From NCBI RefSeq assembly GCF_004359215.1, contig NC_090612.1, positions 4,875,017 to 4,921,710 on the forward strand: a stretch of 46,694 nucleotides of DNA, in the 5' to 3' direction. Positions 9,298-19,586 of this stretch are shown here, piece after piece. The DNA comes from Bremia lactucae. Lineage: Eukaryota; Oomycota; Peronosporomycetes; Peronosporales; Peronosporaceae. Within the stretch, counting starts at the first letter, position 1. The number at the start of each line of letters is the position of its first letter. The notes below the pieces were generated by a model. It did no database searches, had not been told where the DNA came from, and saw nothing but the letters and a program-made list of their open reading frames with translations. Position numbers and translations under genes: made by a program.

Positions 9298-9736
9298 TGT
9301 TGAAGATTGATTTGTTCATCGAAAGTATTGCGCTATATGCATATGCGTGTATAAGGGATCGTATGACAAGAATTATACGGAGAATTTGAATGTGGAAAAT
9401 ATCGTGTGTTGTGGCTCAGTCGGGTAAGGCACGGCGGTGCGTCCCACTGGTCACCGGTTCGATACCCGGTAACGACAAAAAGTAAAACGTTCGGGAATGT
9501 TGGGGTTCACCAGCACTGTACCGCCAGACAGTGACGTCCCCCATTTTATGGTAGTCCACATATCTGGGAAAGGGGGCGCAGCGAACGATAGGAAAGAATT
9601 AACGGTAGGATAAAGCTAACGGTAGGATAAAGTTAACGGTAAGATTGAGATAAACTCAAAAATATAACTTACTTTCCGGTTTGCAATCTCGACCGTAAGC
9701 CCATCTTCAAGCTCATAGCGTTAACGTCAATCAACA
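9298..9736 (+). repeat. Copia 5' LTR
   Basis: 439 bp, TGTTGAAGATTG...AATCAACA. Internal parts: tRNA-like module 9405-9477 and a tandem array of a roughly 17-bp unit TAACGGTAGGATAAAG(C/T) at about 9599-9650. Confidence 0.93.
9405..9477 (+). promoter_or_regulatory. tRNA-like module with Pol III A and B boxes in the LTR
   Basis: TGGCTCAGTCGG at 9412 fits the A-box (TRGYnnARnnGG) and GGTTCGATACC at about 9457 fits the B-box (GGTTCGAnnCC), at the spacing found in tRNA genes. The arm ACCGG/CCGGT closes the T-loop. The ends TGTGTT and AAC-G-ACA can pair as an acceptor-like stem with one bulge. No convincing anticodon arm is visible. The same module is present in the other two Copia LTRs (16311-16383 and, on the minus strand, 1342-1414, where the B-box has one mismatch). 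Confidence 0.6.
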
Positions 9737-9756
9737 GGTTATGAGCCCAAGCAACG
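9737..9756 (+). promoter_or_regulatory. Primer-binding site, internal tRNA-Met type, containing the gag start
   Basis: GGTTATGAGCCCAAGC starts directly after the LTR. It is complementary to an anticodon stem-loop of the form GGGCUCAUAACC, that of methionine tRNA. Drosophila copia is primed by a tRNA-iMet fragment at such a site. The ATG that pairs with the CAU anticodon is also the first codon of Gag (9741). Confidence 0.6.
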
Positions 9757-12403
9757 ACTCCGGTTTCAAGATTGAGCCTTTTGACGGCTCAAACTACGTG
9801 CTATGGAGCTACAAGATGAAGATGTACCTCATGTCCAACGAGTTGGGGGGAGCTGTCTCCGGTGTAGACGCTCCGAATGCTGTAAAGGAGCAGCAAGCGC
9901 ACGCCGCGATCGCGCTGAATCCGAGCGACGCGCAATTGATGCATATTATCGACGCGACAACGGCGAGAGAGGCGTGGGGAAGGCTGGCGAAGTTTCATCG
10001 CACACAAGCCATGGCGAATCGACTTTGGCTTAAGGAGAAGTTTGCGTCGTTTAAGTATACAGCTTCAAGCGTCAGCGGTCACGTGACAGAGCTTGAAGAC
10101 CTAGTCATGAAGATGAATAGCGCCAACTGCGGTACAAGTGAAGAGGACGTATGTGCAGTGATGCTGAGGAGTCGGCCTAAAAGCTACGAGAGCTTAGTGC
10201 AGGCGTTTCGCATGTCGGTGTCAAGTTTTAATTTCAGCAACCTCGTGAGCAAGTTGATTGCTGAGGAATTGCGGCACAAGGACACGGCACGTGTAGAAGA
10301 AGCAACGGCTCTTTACACAAGCAAGAGAAACGGCAAACAGCACCCGAAGAAGCAGCAAGAACGGCGTGCTAAGAAACGTTCAGGAGCGTGTTGTAACTGT
10401 GGCAAGGTCGGCCACTATGCTAGGGATTGCCGTTCAAGTCGTGGACCAAGAGAAACACGAGAAGGAGGACACGAACACTCCAACGTCGCATTAAATGCAA
10501 GCGAAGGGTCCGTCAGCGACTGCTGGGTTATAGACAGTGGCGCATCTGCACACATGTGCAAGGACCGGGAAGCTTTTGTGGAGTATGAGGAAGTGAGCCA
10601 GGCGCGCAGTATATCAAGCGCGAAGAGTAATGTGATGCTAAAGGTCGTCGGTCTCGGAACGGTGAAGCTGCGCGTTTGGACCGGACATGATTGGATCGAC
10701 GCTCGCCTCGAAAACACTCTCCATGTCGAAGATCTGTCAAAGAATTTATTCTCGCTTACGGCTGCATCAGCGCGAGGAATGACAGTAGAGATCACGCACA
10801 ACGAGTGCGTCGTGAAGCGGGGCGGGACACCAGTTGCCACTGGAAGGAAGCAAATCTTCCTGATGTACCTCAACGTTGAGGCTGATGTGGAGTGTCATGT
10901 AGCCGTGTACGAGAGCGAGCTATGGCACAGAAGACCGGGTCGCGTATCGTACGGGACAATTAATGATATTGTCAAGGACGGAAGGATCAAAGAAGCGGAA
11001 ATGAAGATTGACGTCGTGTGTGAAGTATGCGCAACGTACAAGCAAGTACACAAGTCATTCAAGTCAATCGAAGAAGACAAAGGACTCAAGGAGAGTGCAC
11101 GTTTTGACGGTATCGTATGCTCCGACGTGCTTGGACCAATCACTCCAGCTTCAATATCCGGCTTTAAGTACATTGTGAGCTTCATCATGATGAAGAGCCG
11201 GTATGTGACGGTTTATCCGTTGCGTAAGAAGAGTGAAGTCATGAGCGCGTTCGCAAGGTTTTATCGGGAGATCAAGATAGCATCTGGGACTAAGATCAAG
11301 ATAATTTGAAGTGACAACGGTGGCGAGTACCGGAACACGGCAATGAACAACTTCTGCAAGAAGAAGTTCATCAAGCAAGAGTACTCAGTTCCATACAATC
11401 CTGAACAGAACGGCATGGCAGAGCGCATGATTCGAACTCTGGTAGAGATGACGCGCTGCATGCTTTAGGACAGCGGTCTCGACAAGTCTTACTGGTGCGA
11501 AGCGTTGATGACAGCAGCAGACATTCGGAACGTGGTTCCAAACTCGTCGAACAAGGATTCAAGTCCGTATGAGATGTTGTTTAAGCGAAAGCCGCGCATC
11601 GATCATATGCGCGTGTTTGGTTCGCAATGCTACGCGCATGTTACAAAGGAGAAACGAAAGAAGCTGGAAGATTCGGGCGTGTGTTATTTTCTTGGCTATG
11701 CAAAGGATCACAAGGCGTATCGACTACTTAACGCGGATGAGGGCTCTATCACAATTTCAAGAAGCGTGACATTTGCCGAGCATTCCATTTCGAAGGCAAT
11801 GAAAAGGGAAGACAAGCGAATTATCGACATCATTGATGATGATGAAAATTTGGAGACGTCGACACTTAACGTTAATGGTTTGGAGGTTCCAGCAAATGAT
11901 GAAAGGCTTCGAACTCCGCCACTTCGAGCTTGCCGTGATCCGATTTATCGTAGCCAAAACGAGTCCAGTGTTCAAAGTCATGTTCCCACTCGAGCATCAA
12001 GCACACCCGGAAGAGACGGCGAAGAAGAGTGGATGATGCGAGCAATTCGAACGAAGCGCGGTCTGGTGCGCTACGAACAAGAGTTTCCCAACTTACGTCG
12101 CGGTCACTTTAAGTTGGACGATTTTGTAGACGAAGACTTATTTTATTGCTTTGTTGCAGATTGTGATAGAGAACAAGCTTCAAGCTACGAAGAAGTATTA
12201 AAGAGTAAGAACAAAAAGCAGTGGCTGGAAGCGATGAAGAGTGAGATGCAGTCACTTAACGAACATAGCACATGGGCGTTAGTGGGCATGCCACCGAACA
12301 CGAAGGCCGTTGGCTGCAAGTGGGTATTTCGGATCAAGCGCGATCCAAGTGGAAATATTGTCAAGTTCAAGGCACGATTAGTTGCAAAAGGATTTACGCA
12401 GCG
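9741..12403 (+). pseudogene. gag-pol: Copia Gag-Pol, gag to RT start (first copy)
   Basis: The start ATG at 9741 overlaps the primer site. Parts in order: Gag N-terminus (FDGSNYVLWSYKMKMYL), zinc knuckle CCNCGKVGHYARDC near residue 217, protease DSGASAHMC near residue 263, integrase zinc region (LWHRRPGRVSYGTI with CEVCATYKQ), catalytic SDVLGPI, SDNGGEY and the glutamate in NGMAERMIRTL, then the RT start (GCKWVFRIKRDPSGN). A TGA at 11307-11309 sits where Arg is expected before SDNGGEY, and a TAG at 11466-11468 where Gln is expected. The usual GHVS of the HHCC motif reads GRVS, so one zinc ligand is lost. It ends at the N at 12404. Confidence 0.85.
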
Positions 12404-12404
12404 N
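12404..12404. other. Single ambiguous base at a repeat junction (probable assembly join)
   Basis: The only N in the window. Sequence left of it is RT; sequence right of it jumps back to gag. Confidence 0.85.
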
Positions 12405-15400
12405 TGAGTGACGCGCAGTTGATGCACATTATCGACGCGACGACGGCGAGAGAGGCGTGGGGAAGGCTGGCGAAGTTTCATCGCACACAAGCCATGGCGA
12501 ATCGACTTTGGCTTAAGGAGAAGTTTGCGTCGTTTAAGTATACAGCTTCAAGCGTCAGCGGTCACGTGACAGAGCTTGAAGACCTAGTCATGAAGATGAA
12601 TAGCGCCAACTGCGGTACAAGTGAAGAGGACGTATGTGCAGTGATGCTGAGGAGTCGGCCTAAAAGCTACGAGAGCTTAGTGCAGGCGTTTCGCATGTCG
12701 GTGTCAAGTTTTAATTTCAGCAACCTCGTGAGCAAGTTGATTGCTGAGGAATTGCGGCACAAGGACACGGCACGTGTAGAAGAAGCAACGGCTCTTTACA
12801 CAAGCAAGAGAAACGGCAAACAGCACCCGAAGAAGCAGCAAGAACGGCGTGCTAAGAAACGTTCAGGAGCGTGTTGTAACTGTGGCAAGGTCGGCCACTA
12901 TGCTAGGGATTGCCGTTCAAGTCGTGGACCAAGAGAAACACGAGAAGGAGGACACGACCACTCCAACGTCGCATTAAATGCAAGCGAAGGGTCCGTCAGC
13001 GACTGCTGGGTTATAGACAGTGGCGCATCTGCACACATGTGCAAGGACCGGGAAGCTTTTGTGGAGTATGAGGAAGTGAGCCAGGCGCGCAGTATATCAA
13101 GCGCGAAGAGTAATGTGATGCTAAAGGTCGTCGGTCTCGGAACGGTGAAGCTGCGCGTTTGGACCGGACATGATTGGATCGACGCTCGCCTCGAAAACAC
13201 TCTCCATGTCGAAGATCTGTCAAAGAATTTATTCTCGCTTACGGCTGCATCAGCGCGAGGAATGACAGTAGAGATCACGCACAACGAGTGCGTCGTGAAG
13301 CGGGGCGGGACACCAGTTGCCACTGGAAGGAAGCAAATCTTCCTGATGTACCTCAACGTTGAGGCTGATGTGGAGTGTCATGTAGCCGTGTACGAGAGCG
13401 AGCTATGGCACAGAAGACCGGGTCGCGTATCGTACGGGACAATTAATGATATTGTCAAGGACGGAAGGATCAAAGAAGCGGAAATGAAGATTGACGTCGT
13501 GTGTGAAGTATGCGCAACGTACAAGCAAGTACACAAGTCATTCAAGTCAATCGAAGAAGACAAAGGACTCAAGGAGAGTGCACGTTTTGACGGTATCGTA
13601 TGCTCCGACGTGCTTGGACCAATCACTCCAGCTTCAATATCCGGCTTTAAGTACATTGTGAGCTTCATCATGATGAAGAGCCGGTATGTGACGGTTTATC
13701 CGTTGCGTAAGAAGAGTGAAGTCATGAGCGCGTTCGCAAGGTTTTATCGGGAGATCAAGATAGCATCTGGGACTAAGATCAAGATAATTTGAAGTGACAA
13801 CGGTGGCGAGTACCGGAACACGGCAATGAACAACTTCTGCAAGAAGAAGTTCATCAAGCAAGAGTACTCAGTTCCATACAATCCTGAACAGAACGGCATG
13901 GCAGAGCGCATGATTCGAACTCTGGTAGAGATGACGCGCTGCATGCTTTAGGACAGCGGTCTCGACAAGTCTTACTGGTGCGAAGCGTTGATGACAGCAG
14001 CAGACATTCGGAACGTGGTTCCAAACTCGTCGAACAAGGATTCAAGTCCGTATGAGATGTTGTTTAAGCGAAAGCCGCGCATCGATCATATGCGCGTGTT
14101 TGGTTCGCAATGCTACGCGCATGTTACAAAGGAGAAACGAAAGAAGCTGGAAGATTCGGGCGTGTGTTATTTTCTTGGCTATGCAAAGGATCACAAGGCG
14201 TATCGACTACTTAACGCGGATGAGGGCTCTATCACAATTTCAAGAAGCGTGACATTTGCCGAGCATTCCATTTCGAAGGCAATGAAAAGGGAAGACAAGC
14301 GAATTATCGACATCATTGATGATGATGAAAATTTGGAGACGTCGACACTTAACGTTAATGGTTTGGAGGTTCCAGCAAATGATGAAAGGCTTCGAACTCC
14401 GCCACTTCGAGCTTGCCGTGATCCGATTTATCGTAGCCAAAACGAGTCCAGTGTTCAAAGTCATGTTCCCACTCGAGCATCAAGCACACCCGGAAGAGAC
14501 GGCGAAGAAGAGTGGATGATGCGAGCAATTCGAACGAAGCGCGGTCTGGTGCGCTACGAACAAGAGTTTCCCAACTTACGTCGCGGTCACTTTAAGTTGG
14601 ACGATTTTGTAGACGAAGACTTATTTTATTGCTTTGTTGCAGATTGTGATAGAGAACAAGCTTCAAGCTACGAAGAAGTATTAAAGAGTAAGAACAAAAA
14701 GCAGTGGCTGGAAGCGATGAAGAGTGAGATGCAGTCACTTAACGAACATAGCACATGGGCGTTAGTGGGCATGCCACCGAACACGAAGGCCGTTGGCTGC
14801 AAGTGGGTATTTCGGATCAAGCGCGATCCAAGTGGAAATATTGTCAAGTTCAAGGCACGATTAGTTGCAAAAGGATTCACGCAACGACCTGGGATCGACT
14901 TTGTCGAGACTTTTGCGCCAGTGGCACGCAAAGAGTCAATCAATACGGTGTTGGCAATTGCAGCAGTTAAGGACTTGGAGGCAGAAAACGTCGACGTTGA
15001 TACCGCATTCTTGTATGGAGACGTTGATGAGGAGATCTACATGGACAACCCGACGGTTTTGAAGATCAACAAAATCCGATGAAGAAGTGTTTGCTGCAGA
15101 AAGCGCTGTATGGAACCAAGCAAGCTAAGCGGCAGTGGAACAGCAAACTGAATCAGCATTGGGAGAACCAAGGATTCAAAAGCACTTCAGCAGATCCGTG
15201 TGTGTTTATTCGAGTGTCAAGCGGCGAATACAGCATCACTGTAATCTACGTGGACGACCTAATGCTGCTCGCAAAACTAAGGAGCGCATTGCGGACATTA
15301 AGAGTGCGCTTAAACAAGAGTTCAGCATCAAAGAGCTTGGGGATCTCAAGTACTGCTTAGGAATCGAGATTCACCGCAAGCGCGATTAACACTTGATCAA

Positions 15401-16171
15401 GATGAACCAGAAGGCATACATCAGGCGACTCTCGGAAAAGTATGGAATTAAGAATTGCAAGGACGTGCACGGTGAAGATGCCTGAAGAGGAAGCATTTGT
15501 ACCGAGATTTCCGTATCGCGAACTGGTGGGTGCATTAATGTACATAGCGACTTGTACACGACCAGACATCGCGCATGCGGTTGGCGAAGTTGCCAAGTTC
15601 TGTGGGCGCTACGGGAAGTCACACTGGGTGGCAGCCAAACGAATTCTCAAATACTTGAAGACGACTAATGATATCAGCATTTTATTTAGCGGCGTTAACA
15701 AGGGAGAACTTATTGGATTTGCAGACGCAAACTGGGCAGGCGACTTAGACACGCGGCGTTCAACGACAGGATACGTGTTCTTCCTGAACGGCGGCACGAT
15801 CTCATGGAATTCCAAGCGACAGCCAACCATTGCGACATCAAGCACGGAAGCAGAGTACATGAGTCTATACAGCGCAACTTAAGAGGCAGTCTGGCTTCGA
15901 AATCTGATAAAGGACTTGGAGTACAAGATTGATACGGCGACGACGATGTTTCAAGACAATCAAGGATGTATTGCGCTTGCCAAGAATCCTGTCTACCATT
16001 CGCGCATGAAGCACATCGACATCAAGTTCATTTCTTTCGTGACAAAGTGGCGAGTGAGGTAATTGCAGTGGAGTAAAGCCAACCGAAGAAATGATCGCGG
16101 ACGGATTGACCAAGGCATTTCCAAGAGACAAGCACACCAAGTTTATCATGGGGCTCGGCATGGCAGCATAA
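12405..16171 (+). pseudogene. gag-pol: Copia Gag-Pol, second copy of gag to RT start plus RT and RNase H
   Basis: 12406-14886 repeats 9923-12403 at an offset of 2483 with almost no differences, including the same TGA (13790) and TAG (13949). It then continues uniquely. RT has FTQRPGIDF, the AFLYGDVDEEIYM block and the catalytic YVDD (about 15247). RNase H has FADANWAGDLDTRRSTTGY and TSSTEAEYM. Damage in the unique part: one-base deletions near 15053 and 15275, a frame change near 15460, TAA at 15387 and 15880, and further indels near 16030 and 16073. The frame would end at TAA 16169-16171 after IMGLGMAA. It is not functional. Confidence 0.85.
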
Positions 16172-16203
16172 GGGCATCACTTCGAGCGCACATCAAGGGA
16201 GAG

Positions 16204-16643
16204 TGTTGAAGATTGATGTGTCCATCGAAAGTGTTGCGCTTTATGCATATGCGTGTTTAAGGGATCGTATGACAAGAATTGTACAGAGAATTTAAATGTG
16301 GAAAATATCGTGTGTTGTGGCTCAGTCGGGTAAGGCATGGCGTTGCGTCCCACTGGTCACCGGTTCGATACCCGGTAACGACAAAAAGTAAAACGTTCGG
16401 GAATGCTTGGGATTCACCAGCACTGTACCGCCAGACAGTGACGTCCCCCATTTTATATTAGTCCACATATCTGGATAAGGGGGTGCAGCGAACGATAGGA
16501 AAGAATTAACGGTAGGATAAAGCTAACGGTAGGATAAAGTTAACGGTAAGATTGAGATAAACACAAAAATATAACTTACTTTCCGGTTTGCAATCTCGAC
16601 CGTAAGCCCATCTTCAAGCTCATAGCGTTAACGTAAATCAACA
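16204..16643 (+). repeat. Copia 3' LTR
   Basis: 440 bp, same termini as 9298-9736, preceded by AAGGGAGAG and followed by the TSD CTTTT (16644-16648). It contains the tRNA-like module at 16311-16383 and the 17-bp repeat array at about 16505-16556. Confidence 0.93.
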
Positions 16644-16648
16644 CTTTT

Positions 16649-16806
16649 GAGGCAGTTCGGGACCGTCGTTCGACGCTGGAGCGTCAGCAGCCTCGTTTAG
16701 AGAGCCAGATGGACATCCTGGTGAGGATGCAGCAGTCTGCGGTACGACCGCCTGTCTCGGCGCAAGCGCCTTCAAGTCCACGTGGGAAGGGTTTCGACAT
16801 GGCTTA
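16649..16806 (+). pseudogene. Opposite-strand accessory ORF of Gypsy A1, C-terminal part
   Basis: The reading resumes after the Copia and contains RSTLERQQPRLESQMDILVR, then MQQSAVRPPVSAQAP, a Pro-rich tail and a TAA at 16804-16806. Heptad spacing of Leu/Ile residues suggests a coiled coil that began before 9297. The DNA is antisense to the integrase C-terminus. Confidence 0.55.
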
Positions 16807-17282
16807 AGCAAGCCAACGTAAAACACTGGGTGTGTACGCAACTTGCTGGAAAGGCTTAGCGTATAAGCTAGGCCCTTCTTGGCCACTACCGTAAATGGCC
16901 CAATAAAGCGCGGGCGCAATTTGGTCTTGAAGACCGCGGAAACCAAGTTGGTAGGTAGATTTATAGCGTTTAGTATAACTTGGTCTCCGACCATGTAAGA
17001 ATTAATCCAGCTTCTTTCTTTGGCATCTGCTTGTTCTTTTTGTTTGTCGTGGCTAGCAGCCATCGTATCCCTTACATGAAATCGCGTCGCGAGAAACTCG
17101 CTTACTTGTTTTCGAACGGTAACAGGGCTGATATCAGCATGCCTATCGGCCAATTCTCCCCCATCAAGCCCTAAACCACGCAGTGGTATCGTTAGTGGAA
17201 CGCGCGGGTGGGTAAGACTGTTTATATAAAACGGAGTATAGCCTGTAGAGGCATAAACAGCGTCATTTAATGCAAATTCCAC
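16649..17282 (-). pseudogene. pol: Gypsy A1 integrase, C-terminal part
   Basis: The frame includes NDAVYASTGYTPFYINSLTH, SYMVGDQVILNA, then LRPRFIGPFTVVAKKGLAYT and HPVFYVGLLKP. This is the GPY/F-type C-terminal domain of gypsy integrases. The HHCC zinc region and the DDE core present in copy A2 (35640-36500) are missing: at about 17281 the sequence jumps to the RT end. The frame runs into the Copia TSD at 16648; the chromodomain continues at 9297. Confidence 0.85.
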
Positions 17283-18163
17283 TAGGAACCGGCCAATCTA
17301 CTATGGCTTTTACCTTAGCAGAATCCGCTCCAAGGCCTCGCTTTCCAATGAAGCATCCTAAAAAAGGAATTTCGTCTGCGCCAAAAATGCATTCAGATGC
17401 ATTGGTATACAATTTATTTGTGCGCATGCACTCGAGCACTGCTCGCAAATGGTCTAAATGGTTTTCCATATCCGACCGACCCTGCTCCGCACAACTATGG
17501 ACAAAAATGTCATCGAAATAAGTCTGAGCATAACCTCGATAAGGACGAAACAGTTTCGTCACAAGACGATTGAATGTTGCCGGGGCGTTGGAAAGCCCTT
17601 GTGGCATAACCAGCCACTCCCATAACATGCCACTTGGGGTGCTAACCGCTGTAAGTGGGATATCACTAGCTCGCATGAGCAATCGGTAGTAACCATCGAC
17701 TAAGTCCATGCACTGTACATTGTACATCGCACCACATTATTCTAAAAAAAGCATCCTTTCTAGGAATGCGGGTTTGTGCTGGTATAGTGGCAGCATAAAG
17801 CTTATTATAAGCATGTACAATGCGCCATTTACCATTTGACTTTTTGACACAAAATGTCGGTGTCGAATGAGGAGATTTGCTCTCTCGTACCATTCCAGCC
17901 TCATGCTTAGCTCTGAAAAAATCGTCAATGACGTCACAATGCTCCCTTGGTAAAGGCCATTGTCTTGTGACACAGTATTTGGTTCCCGGAACTAAGTCAA
18001 TTTCATGACAAACATCTCTATTCGGAGGTAAAATAGATTGTGGATTGTTACATACCACATCTTGGAATTCCTTAATTGAGGAATAAAAGGGATCCGTAGG
18101 ATCTTTAAGGATCGATGACCCATTTCGCGCACTAAGTGCAGCTTTTTGTGTCATCCACGACAT
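17263..18163 (-). pseudogene. pol: Gypsy A1 reverse transcriptase
   Basis: Two frames cover RT. The first (18163-17666) has GMVRESKSPHSTPTFCVKK and GKWRIVHAYNKL. The second (17727-17263) has DLVDGYYRLLMRASDIPLTA, VMPQGLSNAPATFNRL and the catalytic QTYFDDIFVHS. The frame shift between them is around 17720-17735, in the FRIMW region. RT ends at AIVDWPVP, where the connection/RNase H should begin, and is fused to integrase sequence. Confidence 0.85.
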
Positions 18164-18612
18164 ATTCGTCGAGAAGTGACGATGAGTTTAACTCAACCAT
18201 AGGTCGAATGACCACCATTTCAGATAAGTCCCCAGCTTTTTTAAGGCTCGACCGCACTCATCAATAGACATTTCGTCTAGCTCTAAAAGAGCATGTAACG
18301 AGGGGATTGCCGCAAGGCTAACGTCCCCCTCAATGTTACCGGTTACGCCATTTACAAGCGTATGTACTTGCTACTTCGTATCACTTTGTGAGGGTATACA
18401 CGCTTCGTGTCCACCCTGTGTTAGCGTGGAGACAATACGCCTCTTAGAGGCCGGGACATTGACGTTCCCGCGTTTTCCAGCCTGTATTGGTTCTACACAA
18501 GACATGGTGTCTGATTTGACATCTGACAAGGAGTTAGGTAATTCAACTTCCTTATCCAGCGAACATTTACGTGTCGCTTCACGTGCATTAGGAGGGCTTG
18601 ACCAAAAATGCT

Positions 18613-18860
18613 CTGGCGAACTGCCAATAGTGTCACTATTGACACTCAGTATGGTGCCACCTCGGCCGACCTCACTCGGTGGACTTAGACGTGCCACTCC
18701 ACGTATCTCAGGGATATTGCACCCTTGAGGTTCTGGCGAACCGCCAACAGTGTCACTACTGACACTCAGTATGATGCCACCTCGGCCGATCATACTCGGT
18801 GGACCTAGACGTACCACTCCACGTATCTCAGGGATATTGCACCCTAGATGATTCGGTTGT
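18613..18860 (-). repeat. 120-bp tandem repeat in the pol linker (A1)
   Basis: Two adjacent 120-bp units start at 18613 and 18733 (CTGGCGAAC...), followed by a partial third. In frame they encode a 40-residue unit with PPSxxGRGGxILSVxSDTxG, lying between protease and RT. Copy A2 has the same array at 38390-38640; the decayed element at 5100-5270 seems to have one unit plus the partial one. Confidence 0.7.
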
Positions 18861-18936
18861 AGGCCAACAATGCTTTCAGCATTTAGTGAATCGTTATTAT
18901 AACAAGTGTCACTCGACGGAGTACGTGCCGTTCCAC

Positions 18937-19470
18937 TTATTTCTGCTGAGTCGGGCTCACAATAATGTTTTTAACATTAGAGTTTATTAACTCAATGATG
19001 CCAATGTCTAAAACACTGACAGACTCATTCAATGATCCGCGCCAATAGCGCTTTTGTTGCCTAGGAAAGGTGAGTTCATGACTCTCCAAAACTTTACTAG
19101 GAACATTGCGCGTGGCGCCTAAGTTCTTAGACCTCCAATCGATCCATGGTTCATGGTGTTCTAAGCAGGCCATACCAAGGATGAGATCATATCTCGAATC
19201 CAAATCAAGGACAAGACAGCGTTCCATACTATCAAAGTCCAGAAACTTTATATCTAAGTTCAATAAAACTTTGGGAACAGTGACACGGGTCCCAGTCGCT
19301 AAGCGAACAGTGATTGTATCACCTTAATGTGCTCTAAGCGCCTCAACGTGTTGTTGACTTCCTTGAAGGGAAAGGCGTCGAGCATAATTGCAAGACGCTC
19401 CTGATTCAATTAAAATTTACCACGGCTTATCAAACCCCTTTACAGTCGCATGAGCAATTAGCAAGCCAGA
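18937..19470 (-). pseudogene. pol: Gypsy A1 retropepsin region
   Basis: The downstream part reads NLDIKFLDFDSMERCLVLDL, then DLILGMACLEHHEPWIDWRS, which matches the retropepsin ILGM (ALGM-like) block. The active-site triad is ESGAS here (GAA at 19417-19415) where copy A2 has DSGAS. A TAA at 19429-19427 replaces the Ser codon just before it. This protease would be inactive even without the stops. Confidence 0.8.
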
Positions 19471-19586
19471 CTTGTACTCTCGCCCCGTGCCATTGCGCAC
19501 CGAGCTAATTGGGGCTAGGTTCTGTTTATTCTCACCTCCTTGTGGTTCAACAGAGCGTAGGTCTTCTCCAGTAGGGCGCCCCGCAC

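Larger units (their letters stand above)
9298..16643 (+). mobile_element. Ty1/copia retrotransposon nested in Gypsy A1
   Basis: Complete boundaries: LTRs at 9298-9736 and 16204-16643, TSD CTTTT on both sides, polypurine tract AAGGGAGAG before the 3' LTR, and a tRNA-Met-type primer site after the 5' LTR. Coding order is gag, protease, integrase, RT, RNase H, the copia order. As assembled, the element is 7.3 kb. About 2.48 kb of that is a second copy of the gag-to-RT-start segment joined at an N at 12404; without it the element would be about 4.9 kb, a normal copia length. The two LTRs differ at roughly 15-20 positions by eye. Confidence 0.95.

Noticed and set aside
9405..9477. A functional tRNA gene in the LTR
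   Set aside because: Pol III boxes fit, but no proper anticodon stem and an 8-nt T-loop argue against a real tRNA.
10415..10873. A 152-codon minus-strand ORF (and its copies at 12898 and 1-400)
   Set aside because: Shadow of Copia gag; it recurs only because gag recurs.
12272..13792. A 506-codon ORF joining RT-antisense-like residues to Copia Gag
   Set aside because: It runs through the N at 12404 and its first 44 codons are an out-of-frame reading of RT; it is a product of the junction and not a gene.
18333..18728. A 131-codon plus-strand ORF in Gypsy A1
   Set aside because: Antisense of the protease-RT linker with its tandem repeats; no similarity to the accessory ORF seen near the 3' LTR.
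18613..18860. CRISPR-like array
   Set aside because: Only two long units, no spacers, in frame within a retrotransposon pol.
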